64,000 nt of DNA from NCBI RefSeq assembly GCF_028769735.1, contig NC_088172.1:94254951-94318950 (forward strand), given 5' to 3'. Under the pieces are notes generated by a model that worked only from the letters and a program-made list of their open reading frames with translations, searched no databases and was not told where the DNA came from. Each line of letters starts with the position of its first letter. The first letter of the stretch is position 1. Both the position numbers and the translations under genes were made by a program. Shown in pieces: positions 25,379 through 37,560 of this stretch. Source of the DNA: Zonotrichia leucophrys gambelii. Its lineage: Eukaryota > Chordata > Aves > Passeriformes > Passerellidae.

Positions 25379-28300
25379 GTAAATAATTTGTGCTGTGGGC
25401 TTGGGTGTGTGTCTTCACTGGGTTTGTGCTTGTGTACCTCCATCAGCTGTTGTGGTTCGGGTTTTTATCTGTGGGATGCTGTTGGTAGAAGCCAGAATAA
25501 TCTTTTCGGAAAAAAACCTTTTAGACTTACCAATTTCTTTAAACCATGATTTCGTAATTTATTTGATGGAGGCAGGTGTACTGTCAGTCATTTAAAGTGT
25601 GTGGTATCATGGAAGCAGAGCTGATCATTCAGAGTGAACCTCAAGTCTGTAGCAGTAAGGTTGAGGGAAGGGTTTATGCTTCCCGTGGACCAGCTGGGCA
25701 ATGGGTGGGATGGGAAGCAGAGGTTGGTAATATGATTTATTAACCAAATATCACACAGCTAATAGAAAAGATGTATTGGCACTGCTGGGTCTTGGCTTTT
25801 TAGCATCATTTACGAAATGGAAGGTATGATACAGAACTAGAAGGTGCTGTGGTTAAATTTGCTGTAGGAAGTGCTGTGCTTTTGCCAAGGCTGGTTTCTG
25901 TTGCCTCTTTCATGGGTTTGTGCATTGAGATTGTACATTCATGGCAATAACTGCACTGACAAAAAATGCCTCCCACTTTATTCCCATTTCTTTCTGGTGG
26001 GGGTACCTCACTGAAAACTTGTACTAGTACAAACAGCTACATTTTAAATTGCACACATGGAAGTAGTTATTTAATTTAAAGGTGAAAATATGACTTTTTG
26101 AAGAAGAAAAAAATATAAATATTTGGGTTTACAAGTCCAATTTTTAGTCGTATTACCAGTACCTTTCTAAAGGCATATACTAGTTTTCTAAAGGCATAAA
26201 AATTCTTGAGGAATATAGTATTCCGCTTCAAGTTCTGCAGAGTGAAGGCATTTGATCCTTTGCTTGATCCTTTGCATTATGTGTACCTGAGGCTTTGGGG
26301 ATCTGTGGGAGACAAGGGCACCTGTTAAAGCATTTAATGTAAAATATCTGTAAAATCTGTACTTTTGAAAAAGAGGGTAAGTGTATGTTACTAACATATG
26401 GATCTTGTGTTATCCTGTCTAGGCTAACTGCCTCTTTAAAATGTCCAGAAAAGATTTTACCTTCTTAAGTCTCAGTTTCAGGCATTCTACTGCTAAGCCA
26501 GGACTAATGGTGTGGTAAGAGCAATGACAGACAGAGGGAAGTGAAGGGCATGGGCTGGGGAGACTGAAAAATGGACAGGGAGGGCAGAGGAGTGGTGGAG
26601 AGATGTAGGAGAATGAGAAGGCAGAAGATTCTTTAGGTCTTCAAAATCCCTGTCCTGTGCTCCAGGTTTCAGAGATTTGCACCATGTTGCTATGACCTAT
26701 GTGTTTTCCCAAGGCTTACAGGAGTGTTTGGATAGCTTTTAGTATTCTTTGCTATTTAATGTAGGTTTCTGTAAAATCAAGTCAGCAGTTTAGAAAATTT
26801 TAAAGAAGATTCTAGGTCTTATGAATTTCCTGCAGTTCTTTCACCTGAAGATTTGATGTGCACAGTTAACTTCAGATTTAACTTATTTGAAAGGAAGAAC
26901 TGGTTGTTTTTTTTTTTTTTTTTTTTTTTGAGGCATTCCACAGCTCTACATTATTTCCACCAGTAGCTTAAACTTCTGACATTTGAATAATTCCTCTAGC
27001 TGAGATCTGCAGAATCATTTGTCTCTGTGAAATGTTCGTGCGTTTGAAAAAAACATTTTGGTAGTAATACTGCCCAGTCAAATTTTAAACCTCTATATCA
27101 AGTGCTCTGTACACAGTTAAGAGTTTAAAAATAGAGTTGTCCCAAGGCTTGCCAAAAGTCTGGAGACAGTCAAACTAATAGAAATATGTAAACTTTCATA
27201 ATGTGTTTACCGCCGGCGGAAAAATATGCTGAGGACTTTGCTTTCAAAAAGCGTTTGTCCAAGACTTCTTAAAATAAAAAAAAAGAAGGGAAAAAGAAAG
27301 GTTGCTTACAGTTATATTGTGGCTCCATTTATGGACATTGAAATATGTTAATATCCACTGGATTCTACTGAAGTGTTTCTTGGAAAAGTGCTGGGCAAGT
27401 GAAGTCAGTAGGAGCTGCAAGAAACAGCAGACTTTTAAAAGCTGCCTGTGCCTATTCAGATATATAGGTATTGTATTTGGAGTCAGAATTTTAGCATTAT
27501 TTTTTAAAAAAGGAAAATAAGGAAAAAAGTTTTGAAGGGTTGATCCAGTGAAGTTTCTGCAGTTTGAGTCTATGTGAAACTGGGGCTTAGTGTGAGGAAG
27601 TGCAGAAGATGTTATGATTTTAGCACAGTACTGGGGCCAGACTTTGCAGCAGAGAAGCTGTGTCAGCTGCTTCCGAGGGAGTTCCCAGGGGGCAAGGGAG
27701 AGACTAAACTGCAAAGCACTGTGCTCTAATCACTTGCTGTGTAAATTTGAGCCCTGTGATTTTTCCTGCTAGGAGAAATCCTCCGTCCTTGAGCTACTGT
27801 GTAAAGCAACAGTCCTTCAGCTGATTATTTCTTATTTCATTCTGCATCATGGAGCCACTGAGGAAGAGCAGGTACTAAACAAGACAGCAGACTGGAGGTT
27901 GTGGCTGCTGGCAGCCTTGTTACAGCATCTGTGTATGGACTCTGCTGTGGGAGATGATGTGGTTCCCAGGAACCACCAGGTGCTGCTCTTCTTATCTTCT
28001 AAACTGCCCAGGTAGAAACTCAAAGCCATGGCTTTGTCAGGTGGGCTCCATCCCTGCCCAGACACCTCCTCCTGGCACTGGCACCACCGTGAGCTGGGGC
28101 TTGGTGGTGGCACTGTCCCACTCCTCTGTTCCCTATGCCCTTCTCCCAGCAGGCTGCAGAAATGCACCCATTTAGAGATAGCTACAGGAGTTACTAGCTT
28201 CTAACAACCTTGATGTCTGTAAATCTGCCCTTAGTAATTGTTTATGTTTTCATGTTCAAAGAGTTTTAGAACTGGACCTATTTTGGCAAAACTAGAATTA

Positions 28301-31300
28301 TTACATAACTAAGATAACCAGTACATTATTTTGGCTTAAAGTGCTTTGCTTCATGAGTCTTTCTCAGATCAAGGTTGGTTGAATGCTACTTACACAGGTG
28401 AAAAACGGGCAAAACTGCATTAATAAATGCAAAGTTAGATTATTAATTGCTTTTGAAATGCTTTTTGAATTCTAAATGATATTTGGAATCTAGTTTCATA
28501 GTTCTCCTGATCTTTTGTTTGTTTGTTTCGGCTTTTTCATTGGTATTCCTTGGAGACAGAGAGCAAGAGTTTGGAATACTTTGAGGAAACAAGAACCAGA
28601 TTTTCACATTTGGGCAGACTAAAATCTCTCAATTCACATAAGTCTTAACAAGTTGCATAGACACCTAAACTGCAGGGTTTCTGTCTCATAAATTAGATAG
28701 TAAAAGTTCAGTAATCTCCCTAGATTTTTCTGGTTGCCTCTCAGGTGTGGTTTGATTTCATCAGTCCTGGTGGTCCTGTGTTGACAGTGCCTGCTGGGCC
28801 ACATTTTGGATAGCTGGGCTTGAATGTGTAATCTTGAATATGTCAGGGCTCTGAATATGCCAGACTGTGCCTGCTCCAACCCACCTGTCTTTCTACAGCA
28901 CCACCTTTTCTCTCCTCCTGGCCAACACCTGGCTTTTTCAGCATTACAGTTTCTTTTCCAAAGGATCTTCTACACACAGCCTCTCTTTCTTCTTCCAACT
29001 CCAGTGTGACACATGGCCTGGGAAGCAGTGATTTCATGGAGCAGAGATGGAAAGAACTTCTCAGTTTTAGGTGAAAACTGGGGGGATGTTCAGAGCCTTC
29101 CAGAATGCTGGTCAGTCACTTTGTCATCTGACAGCTGATGGGAAGAAGTTGCTCTGTGCTCCTAGCACAACCCAGCAGTGGCTGAACTTTTCCACCAGTG
29201 AAGGGGTGAGTACTTCCCTTTGACATTGGTGTTGGTGCAAGAGACAGATGGGCTGGGGGAACCCTGTGTTTTAGGAATAGGCAAAAAGGTCCAATGGAAT
29301 CTGCTCCAGAGGACCCAAGGCATTATCCTTATCCAAATCCCAAACCTGTTGTCTCTGCCTTTGCAGGTTACCATCTAAGGAAAAGGAAGCACCCCAGAAT
29401 TCACTGCATCCCAACACCAAACCCACCTCATGGCTGTCAGTCAGCTGGAATATAAACCCAGATGTTTCTTTAGATGGTCCTGAATCACAACTATGCCATG
29501 TCTAGCAGGGAAACCTTCAGCAACAGCCCAGGAGGTATGGCTCATCTGTGCCTGGATTCAAGTGGACATCTGGATTATCCAACATTTACCATCCAATATC
29601 TGCCCAGGAAAATTCCAAGCCGTGATTATTTCTGGATTCCATTTGTCAGAAGACAGAATAATTTGCTAGACAATTCCCACAGCTATTTGTTTCTTCATAG
29701 GCCTCTCTCCCAAAAAACCTCAAGAAGATTCTGAATTTGATCTCCAAAAACCCTTAGATGTATGCTTGTTGCCTTCTACCACAAATTAACTACAAGTAGT
29801 GAATGCTTTTTCCTCAGATTAACCACAGCCCCAGAGGGCTTGGCCTTTTTCCTGGCCAAGACATGCCATGGCATCTTGGTGCTGCCATGCCTGCTGTCCT
29901 CCCCAGGATGCTCCACTTGTGGCTGGCACTGTGCAGAGTCTGTGCAGCCCAACCCAGGAAACTGCACAAAGAGCAGGGCAGGTAAGTTGTGTGTTGCCAA
30001 GCTGCATCCTGGCACCACCATGGGAAAAGGGAGCAGGTCCTGGGAGCCAAAAGGAGCATGGTTCAGATGGGATGATGACATCTCGCAGCGTGGCTCTGGA
30101 ACAGGATGTTCCTCGTGGTGTCCTGTTGCTGGGATGATGGAGGAGTCAAGGATGGAGAGGTTCCATCAACAGAAGCTCATTCCACCATGTCCAGGCGGTC
30201 TGGAAGAGGGACTGAGGACCAAGAGAGTGTTAGTGCAGCAGAAATGGCCTTGGGCACAGCAAGAGGTGACCAGCAGCAGGTCATGGACAAGGCTCACATC
30301 ACAGAGGTGCAGAGATCTGCCTGTCCCTGGGCACATGAGTGATGAACACCATCTCCTCCTCACGCTTGTTCTGTGCTCCACTTTCATTCTCAAGACATTG
30401 GCAGGTGGCTGTAATCCTTATTTCTGACTTTGTTCCCTCCTCTATTTCCACAATAAAGTCCCTGATGTTACAGTTGTACTTGCCTCTGTGTTTTGTGTTA
30501 TTGTCCTGAGACATCAGCCGTGTGCTGCCTGCCCCTGGCACGGCACTCCTTGCAAAGTGGGGGTCCTTGTGCTCCAGTGCCCTGCAGGACCCTCTCCTGA
30601 GCTGTGCCCAGAGGGCTGTGTCATGTTACAGGGAAAACCTGCAGCACAGACAGGCACCCAGCCCAAGGCTCCTAGGAGCAATGGAGATGCAGCTCTTTTA
30701 TTTATTTCTGCGTTACAAAATGCCTGTGAGCCTGTGGATGTGGAATATTAGCATGATTTTCCCCAGGGGATGGATAAAGCTCAGTTAATGTTAACTCCAT
30801 CTTCAGTATTTCCTTTATTCTGTAACAGAATTGATTCCTGTCACTGGGGGAAGTCAGTGCATAAAGAATGGGACATTTTTCCCTGAACTTCAAGATTCCA
30901 TTCAGTGTAATGGATGAAAACCAAATATACACTGCCAGGCTTGCCTTTGACAAAATACAGGCAATCTTTTTTCTTCTTATTTTTTAATTTTTTTCCCCCT
31001 GCCTGCAGCCAAAGCATAGTTAGTTATCTATGCTGGTGATTAAAATCCTGGAGAGAAGGAGAAATGCAGAATTGCTACGTTTTGCCCTGGAGAATTTGGA
31101 GAGGATTCTTTTCATTATATTAAATTATCCTGCTTTCACACACACAGTCAGTCTGCTGACTCCAGTGGCTTTGGGAAGCAGCTTTCACCCTGTGTTCCTG
31201 TGTGCCAGGAGAAGTGCTTGCCCTTATCATTGCCACATGAAGCAAGTGATCCTTAGGATCATCCCTAGGATGATGAAAGTAATTCAGAATATGCTGCACA

Positions 31301-32692
31301 AATCCTTAATGACTCTGCTTTATTACATCACAGTTATTTTAGCAGTACTTTTTTTTGTTTTTTTGAAGAAATGGGGTATGTTCTTTTCCCAAGCAGACAG
31401 GGACTCCAGGTAGCCTTTATCCTGGCAGGTGGGATGTATCTTGTTTGAGCAGCACTCTGAGCTGCACCTTTATCTTCCTGCTGTGGACATAGTGTAATAA
31501 ATGATGGTACACTAGATAGCTGTAGTGCTTGAAATAAGCACTGCAGTAAAATTTCTACAGCACAGAGCTCTGGAAAGGGGGTTATTGGACACAGGGCAGC
31601 ATCTCTGCCCTGTGCATCTCTGTTGCATCTCTACACTGGCACCTTCCAGTTTTTGTTTTTCTGTCAGAGTAAGAAATACATTTTTAAGGGAGAACTGAGA
31701 TTCCATCAAATAGTTTGAATTTAGCAACAAAGCCCTACATTTGTAACATCCTCTCAATGAGAAGCTGAAAGGATCTGGTAAATCTTGTGCAAATTAATTT
31801 TTAAAATTGCAATGACTGTGACAAGTGTGCTGAAGCAGACAGAAAATGAACAAGGGGCCACCTTATGTCCAAATAGCAAAAGATTATAAATAGAATAACC
31901 TTCTATCAAACAACAGCTCTGTGTTTTCTGTGTTTACAAAAGGTAAAGCTGTGCTCTCTTGCTAGGAGATGAACCTAAACAAAGAAAAGATAATTCACTA
32001 ATGGTGTGGTGGTTTTCTTTTTCTTTCCCAAGGTTTGGATCACCCACACAGCCTGTCTTACAAACTGGAACTGGGATCAGACCAGGAGATCCCATCTGAC
32101 TGGTACCCATTTGCTACCGTCCAGTTTGTTGTCCACGACACCTGTGCCTCAGGAACAGAAGTGAAGTCCCTGGGCATAGAGAGCGACCTGCAGCCCCAGA
32201 AACATGTGGTGCAGAAAGCTTTTTACAGCTGCCAGGTATTCTCAGAGCTATGCTTTCCATGTTTTCCTCCTCTTCTCCCTCCCTGCTCCCCCATGCAGTA
32301 CTTGAAAAGCATATTTGCTTTGTATTCGAAACATATCTTGCATGTACTTTTGATAATGACTTTGAGCAAAAGAATCGTTAAATAATAATTCCTTGTCTGA
32401 TCAAAGATGAGACTGAAAGATAGAACTGTGAATGCAGCTTTTTTTTTTTTTCCCCTCATTTGAGCTATTTTTGGGAGTAGTGGTTTTGAAATCTGTTTGG
32501 TCTGGAAATATTTTGATTTTGTGTCAAAGCTTTTTTTCATGCTGTTGCTGCAGTTCACAATTTCCGTGTCCAATTATTTGCTAACTCTACCTGCTGTTTT
32601 TTGCTTTCTACCTGCAGGTTGAAATTGAAAAGAAGTGGATTAGGCTTGATGGAGAAGACCCAGATAAGGCTGGCAACTGCCTAATGCAATGA
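23449..32692 (+). CDS. STON1: STON1, stonin-1, complete (735 aa, three coding exons)
   Basis: The coding exons are 23449-25378, 32033-32235 and 32618-32692; together they encode 735 residues, the length I recall for human stonin-1. Stonins are cytosolic clathrin adaptors related to the AP-2 mu subunit. The start MCSPNPANWVTFDDEP matches the vertebrate N-terminus and contains a WxxF motif (W9-F12) of the type that binds the AP-2 alpha ear. Residues 1-265 are a Ser/Pro-rich disordered region without NPF motifs. Residues about 270-405 are the stonin homology domain (FMLRIPEKKNMMSSRQWGP). Residues about 408-735 are the mu-homology domain (LEIVDNFWGKV, then NRRACLGALHEVESDPVIQV). The stop TGA is at 32690. 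It lies upstream of GTF2A1L on the same strand, the arrangement that gives readthrough fusions in mammals. Nothing is broken or missing. Confidence 0.98.
25379..32032 (+). other. STON1: STON1 second intron
   Basis: 6.65 kb, GT-AG. It contains a 23-base T tract (26907-26929), an isolated CpG-rich palindrome (27210-27219) and a stretch at 29762-30540 with a long open frame and a poly(A)-like end. No LINE or LTR was recognised with confidence. Confidence 0.85.
29762..30457 (+). other. Unrecognised 221-codon open frame followed by a poly(A)-type signal
   Basis: An ATG-started open frame runs 29762-30427 inside STON1 intron 2. It is followed at once by AATAAA (30452-30457) and GT-rich sequence, a layout that resembles a 3' end. 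The translation has no domain I recognise, is rich in Cys, Trp and Ser, and the opposite strand is also fairly open here. It could be a transposon remnant, an lncRNA end, or chance. Coding status is doubtful. Confidence 0.2.
32033..32235 (+). CDS. STON1: STON1 coding exon (to residue 711)
   Basis: The acceptor is ttctttcccaag at 32032 and the donor is cag|gtattc at 32236. The first two bases complete a Ser codon, then come LDHPHSLSYKLELGSDQEIP and SDWYPFATVQF. The exon ends in phase 0 at Gln711, which matters for the possible fusion to GTF2A1L. Confidence 0.96.
32236..32617 (+). other. STON1: STON1 third intron
   Basis: Short GT-AG intron of 382 bp with a T/C-rich tract near 32440 on the plus strand. 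No other feature was seen. Confidence 0.9.
32618..32692 (+). CDS. STON1: STON1 terminal coding exon
   Basis: The acceptor is tttctacctgcag at 32617. Twenty-four codons, VEIEKKWIRLDGEDPDKAGN then CLMQ, are followed by TGA. They match the family C-terminus. Confidence 0.96.
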   Translation, partial: VEIEKKWIRLDGEDPDKAGNCLMQ

Positions 32693-33085
32693 AAGAGGAC
32701 AGGAGGCACTGTCACAGGATATTAGTAGGAATCAATTTCCATAGGAAATTCTATTGTTAGAAGAAGGGCAGTGACCTAGTTTAGGGTAAACACGGTCATT
32801 GAATTTTTTTTAGTGCTTATGGGTTTGAGTCTGCAAATCAGTGCTCATTGGACTGGCCTGCATTCAAGTAAATTTCCTGTCATGGGAGTCCTGGTATGAG
32901 CAAGGTCTCCTTGTCAGAGGAGCAGGATGTGAGCACTTCTCTGACTGATTTTAATGTATTGTTTTCCTGTTGTGTGACTGGGGAATGATCTCATTCTCCC
33001 TACTGAAACCTAATGGCACTACTCAAAAGGTTCATGTCACTTGGGCATGTAATATTTGCTAATAAAAACTTCCAGAGTGCTCATG
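32693..33085 (+). other. STON1: Probable STON1 3'UTR
   Basis: Non-coding sequence from the stop codon to the first AATAAA at 33061. Later signals at 33907 and 34193 would give longer forms. Confidence 0.5.
33061..33066 (+). promoter_or_regulatory. STON1: Candidate poly(A) signal of STON1
   Basis: The first AATAAA after the stop codon, with TGTGTAAGG-type sequence about 40 bp downstream. Alternative AATAAA hexamers occur at 33907-33912 and 34193-34198. Confidence 0.45.
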
Positions 33086-33935
33086 ATCTATAAGCACCTG
33101 TGTAAGGTCCAGAAGGACCAATTAGATTTTTCAGTGCTGTTTGAAAACTAAAGTCCCTCGTGTTTTGGCTCTCCTTGATGTATGTGTGTAGAACAAGTCC
33201 AAATAATATTCTCAACAAGAGCCTTAATTAATGAGTTGGAAATTGGTGATTTCATTGGGAAAAAAGGGTCCTCTGCATAATAATACTCTTTATTCTTCTG
33301 TGGCTGCAACTGTTCCCTCCTCAGCACTTTTTAGGTTCACTCAAAGTAATCTCTTGGGCAAAAAACCCCATATGGCAGATGTGATTGAAGTTTCTGTGCC
33401 AGCATTACAGTTCCTTTTCACTGCTGCAGCAAGTGAGATAAGGGGTGGATTCTCAATGAGTGTAAATCAGTCCAGGGCCCTTTCATCTGATGAGGCTTGG
33501 AGAATTTACACCAGAGGAGGTTTCCCCCCACAAACTGGAGAAAATACTGCTTGCTGCTGTTTGCTCTGTGTCTCCTTTAGGATGCAAGCTCCAGATGTTG
33601 GTATGGAAACTGCAGGAGCTGTGGCTTTGAATAACTTTTAAGACATGCATGGAAAGGGAGATGTTTTCATGCTCCTGGCTCTAAAGGCATTTTCCATGGG
33701 GAAGTAATGCAGGAATGGACTGTCACAAGAGACATGAAACTGTGATGCTTCATCAGGCAGCCTGAGCTACTAATCACCAATGTCAATGTGTTAATTGTGT
33801 TTTCCACAAACAATTGGCCTTTAGGGAAAGGTTTTAATACTTCCCTTCAAACCATTATCCCCTTTGCCATTTTCTGCAGGCTGTAATTCCATGTCTGAAA
33901 CAATATAATAAATTTTAAAAATGCCCATGATACTC

Positions 33936-33959
33936 TTTTTTTTTTTTTTTTTTTTTTTT
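33936..33959 (+). repeat. Poly(T) tract
   Basis: Twenty-four consecutive T. It directly precedes the first copy of a 27-bp repeated sequence (33961-33987). Similar tracts lie at 26907-26929 and 46646-46672. Confidence 0.95.
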
Positions 33960-33960
33960 G

Positions 33961-33987
33961 GCTGCAGTTTTCCTAAAATTAGCCTTA
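33961..33987 (+). repeat. 27-bp dispersed repeat, copy 1
   Basis: The copy starts gctgcagttttcctaaaatt and ends agcctta. It matches 35601-35627 at 26 of 27 positions in the same orientation. Confidence 0.85.
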
Positions 33988-35600
33988 CTTCAAACTAAAA
34001 TTAGTGGAGAACAAAAATATAGGAATGCACTGCCTCACTTTATATTCTGTATAGCTTGTAACTGTTTATATGAACACTGTGTAAAACTACAGATAAATGG
34101 TATTCCCCAAAAGTAGAAATATGTGGGATATACACAGAGAAAATTACCAGTCTGAGGAAACAGAAGACCATAATATGAACCTAGTTCATCACAATAAACT
34201 TTTCCCCCCATCCAGAAGCTGAGAATGAAATGGGTAATAGATTCTACAGTAAGTCCTGAGGGCAGGTTTTTTATGGGTATTGCATTGCCAAAGCCCCAAA
34301 TAGACTATTATGGTATTTGGGCTTCTCTATATATCCCTTTTTATTAGCAGATTATATTGTTATAAATCTAAGCAAGCGTTGGACTATAGCACTGATCTAA
34401 ATGTGTCTCAGCTGTTGCCTCCTCTGTCTGTGTTTTGACTTGAGAAGCCATTAGCACCTTCAAGTCATGTTTGGTGTGTTTAATTAATATTTAATTTTGG
34501 TTTATATTCTGCTCAGCTGAACTAAGGGGCACAGTGTTGCCACTAGGGCAAGGTGTTTATCCTTGGTGACACGGCAAGCTCTGCAGTTTGCTGAAGTCCA
34601 TGGCTGTACTACAGCTACAATATTTATTAACCTCTTTGCTCAGTGAGGTAGAAAAAGCAAAATATGCATTGCAATTACCTGCAGTTACCTTTGTCTGGGG
34701 CTGACTTGTTTTGGTTGGCATTAAACAGCTAATTCAGTAAGCCTGTTAGCAGTGGTTGCTCTCCAGAGCCTGTCTCACCCAGCTGGCCCCCATCTTTCTG
34801 TTTTTAAGCAGGAGGAACTTGAATATCTCCATTCCATCTCTCTTTCATCTTAGGATCTCCATTCACAGCACTCACCTCCTGGGCACTGGGTACCTGGTGG
34901 TGTTACAGTCCCTGCAGAAGCTTTGGCTGCTCTTATGCTCTCAGGTGTCTGCTGTGTCTCAGGATGTGTTTGAGGAGCCTGGGTAGTGTTCACCCTTCAA
35001 GATACGAGCTACTGTTTGCAGTGAGTGGCTTAAATAATAAATGACCACCTTATAAGTCACCATTCCTGCTAGAGAGTTGTATTAAAGTGTTATGGTGCAA
35101 ATGATCATTCAGACTTACTGAACTCAATAGCATAAAAGGGTCAAGCCACAGCTTTATCTGTGTTGCAAACCCCTGGATTTTCATTTGAGGCTTGCAAGAC
35201 TCGTGATTAACTTTAATCAGAGTTGGATCAGGATAACAGGGAATTAACTCCACAGAAATACTGCGACACTGAAAGAAAGTTACTCTGTTTAATACATGGC
35301 TTTCAGTTTAAACTGACAATTAGTGCAGCCTAAGATTGAATAATTGCCCTGTTCAGTCTCACACTGAAGTTCATATGCCTTGATGTCAGAATATTTAAAA
35401 ATAGGCTGCAGTTTAATGAGAGAAAATTTGGGTTGTCTGACATGTTTCCCCGCCATCAAATTCCAACTTCCTATTATACTGCAACATGCCAAACCAGAAA
35501 TAACCAGGCTTCTCCTTTCTTCTGTGTTGTCTTGAGCATAACTTACTGACCAAATATTCTTAACTTTAAGACTCATTGCTAACATTTCCCATGAATGTTA

Positions 35601-35627
35601 GCTGCAGTTTTCTTAAAATTAGCCTTA
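35601..35627 (+). repeat. 27-bp dispersed repeat, copy 2
   Basis: The same sequence as 33961-33987 except for one C-to-T difference. It is not preceded by a T tract. Confidence 0.85.
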
Positions 35628-37070
35628 GTACTGGTAGTATCAGCAGCTGATACTGATCAAACATACGGGCTCTGAATTCTTTAGGCTACAAGTAGTCTAA
35701 TTGTAATTTTGGGAAGGACAATGGAGATGAGGAACAGTTGCTATAAGCTGTTGTGATGCACAAGCAGTGTTCAGCTAGCAGTAGAACTGGAGCTTTAAAT
35801 AACCCATGAGGTGTTGGCATCATGTGGGGAGCCAGGTTTCACACGTGTCTGATCTCTGCCTCCCGCAGCGAGTGCCTGCAGCCACTGAAATGCTTCCAAC
35901 TGCCTGGGTCACTTCAGATGCTGACATTTCACTAACATTTACTTCAGAGCAGTGTTTAGATGTTATCTGTGTTTCCTTCACAAAGGACCAGGAGGGTTTG
36001 GGAGATTTTATATTTAAAACAGAAATCAATGAGAACAACTATTTTTATAGTGTGTTTGCCTTACTTACAAAGTGTTGTATTTGCTGAAACCGACAAAGTT
36101 TATCTTTGCATTCATCTTTCTCATACTAATTATATTACTCCAGGTAAATGGTACTTGATGTAATTTTGGATTCAAACACCCATTGAAGACATTGGAAGTC
36201 TTTTAACTGATAAAATAAGATCTTCATCAAAGTCTCTAAGAATAAAAGAGAGGCAAAAAAAAAAAGAAGAAAGGAATAGTGGTAATGGTCTGTAGATGAT
36301 TTTTTATGTCAGTAAGTAAGAACCCTGCAATGCTTGCTTATTCCAACCAGAAGAGAGCACAAAGTGTAAGAAAAGAGGTGTTACTGCATGCCACAGCTGA
36401 AGCTTTGCAGAGATGGGGAACAATGGTTCTGTTGCCCCTGGGTAGAATCTCTGAAGAAATGAGGATGATGATGCACTCCATTGAGCTTGATACCAAGCCA
36501 CTGTCATCCTTATGCTCCTGGCTTTGTTTTCCTCCAGATTCTGTATGAATTGTCCAAAAGTATTTTACATCTGAACACGTTTTCACGTTACTTTTGGTTG
36601 TGTTTATTTTTCCTGGCAGACTTCTTTGCTGCAGTATTGGTGTCCATACTCCTATTTTGCATTTATTTGTCTTTTTGTTACTTAACACAGTAACTAACTG
36701 CTGCAGTTAGTAGTTCTTAGCAATAATTTTGATAACTCTGAAGCAGTGCTGTTACTTCTAATGGAAACTATAATTTTATTTGGGTCTTTTGTCAGTATAA
36801 GTGCAAAGAGATCATGCTGATAATCTTGTAATAACATTTTGTAGATTGCATATTGATTAAAAAAATAAAGTTGTATTTCAAACTAGCAGTTTCTTGTCAC
36901 CTTACTAGAAATGTATCAAGCTAGTTTTGCAATTACTGTAATTAACTGGTTGATCTTGATCATCAGGTATTGCAGCTCATAAGAAAGAGCAGTTCTAGTC
37001 TGTGAGTGGGGAATATCACTCAGAAAAGGCTGGTAGCAGAGAGCTCAGGGGTGCACTAGATTACATTTAT

Positions 37071-37560
37071 CACAGAACAGTTTAAGGTGGAAGGGGCCTT
37101 GCAGATCATCCAGTTCCAATCCCCCTGCCATGCATAGGGACAGTTTTCCCTACATCATGTTGTGCAATGTCCCAGCCAACCATGAACACTTCCAGGGCTG
37201 GGACATCCACAGCTTCTCTGGGCAACCTGTGCCAGCACCTCACCACCCTCCCAGTAAAGAATTTCTTGCTTACATCTAATCCAAACCTGCCCTCTTTCAA
37301 TTTAAAAGATTCTTCCTTGTCCTAGCGCTAATTGCTCTTGTCACAGCTTTTTGTAGCCCCCTTTAGGTGCTGTAAGGTCTCCCTGGATCCTTTTTCTCCT
37401 GCAGGGGGAACAGCCCCAGCTCTCCCAGCCTGTCCTCACAGGAGAGCTGCTCCAGCCCTCTGAGCACCTCCGTGGCCACACTCTGAACTCGCTCCAGCAG
37501 CTCTCTGTCTTGTGTTGGGGCTCCCAGAGCTGGATCCAGCACTCTGGGGGCTTCTCACAA
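37071..37560 (-). mobile_element. CR1 LINE 3' fragment, antisense
   Basis: The plus strand reads as the reverse complement of the CR1 3' end, with phrases such as ggaaggggccttgcagatca, cttccagggctgggacatcc and agtaaagaatttcttgctta. The minus strand at 37300-37106 retains an open piece of the ORF2 C-terminus (KKFFTGRVVRCWHRLPREAV), typical of CR1. It is 5'-truncated, as most CR1 copies are. The insert points opposite to STON1 and GTF2A1L. The exact 3' junction is near 37071. Confidence 0.9.

Larger units (their letters stand above)
33086..37070. other. Intergenic region after STON1
   Basis: AT-rich DNA without a recognisable gene. It contains a 24-base T tract (33936-33959) and a 27-bp sequence that recurs 1.6 kb later. 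The 136-codon open frame at 33231-33641 shows no family similarity. Confidence 0.7.

Noticed and set aside
33231..33641. 136-codon open frame after STON1, and a nearby inverted pair (GTGTAAAT / ATTTACAC)
   Set aside because: The translation matches no family, and the frame lies beyond the STON1 poly(A) signal. The 8-bp arms are too short to claim a structure.
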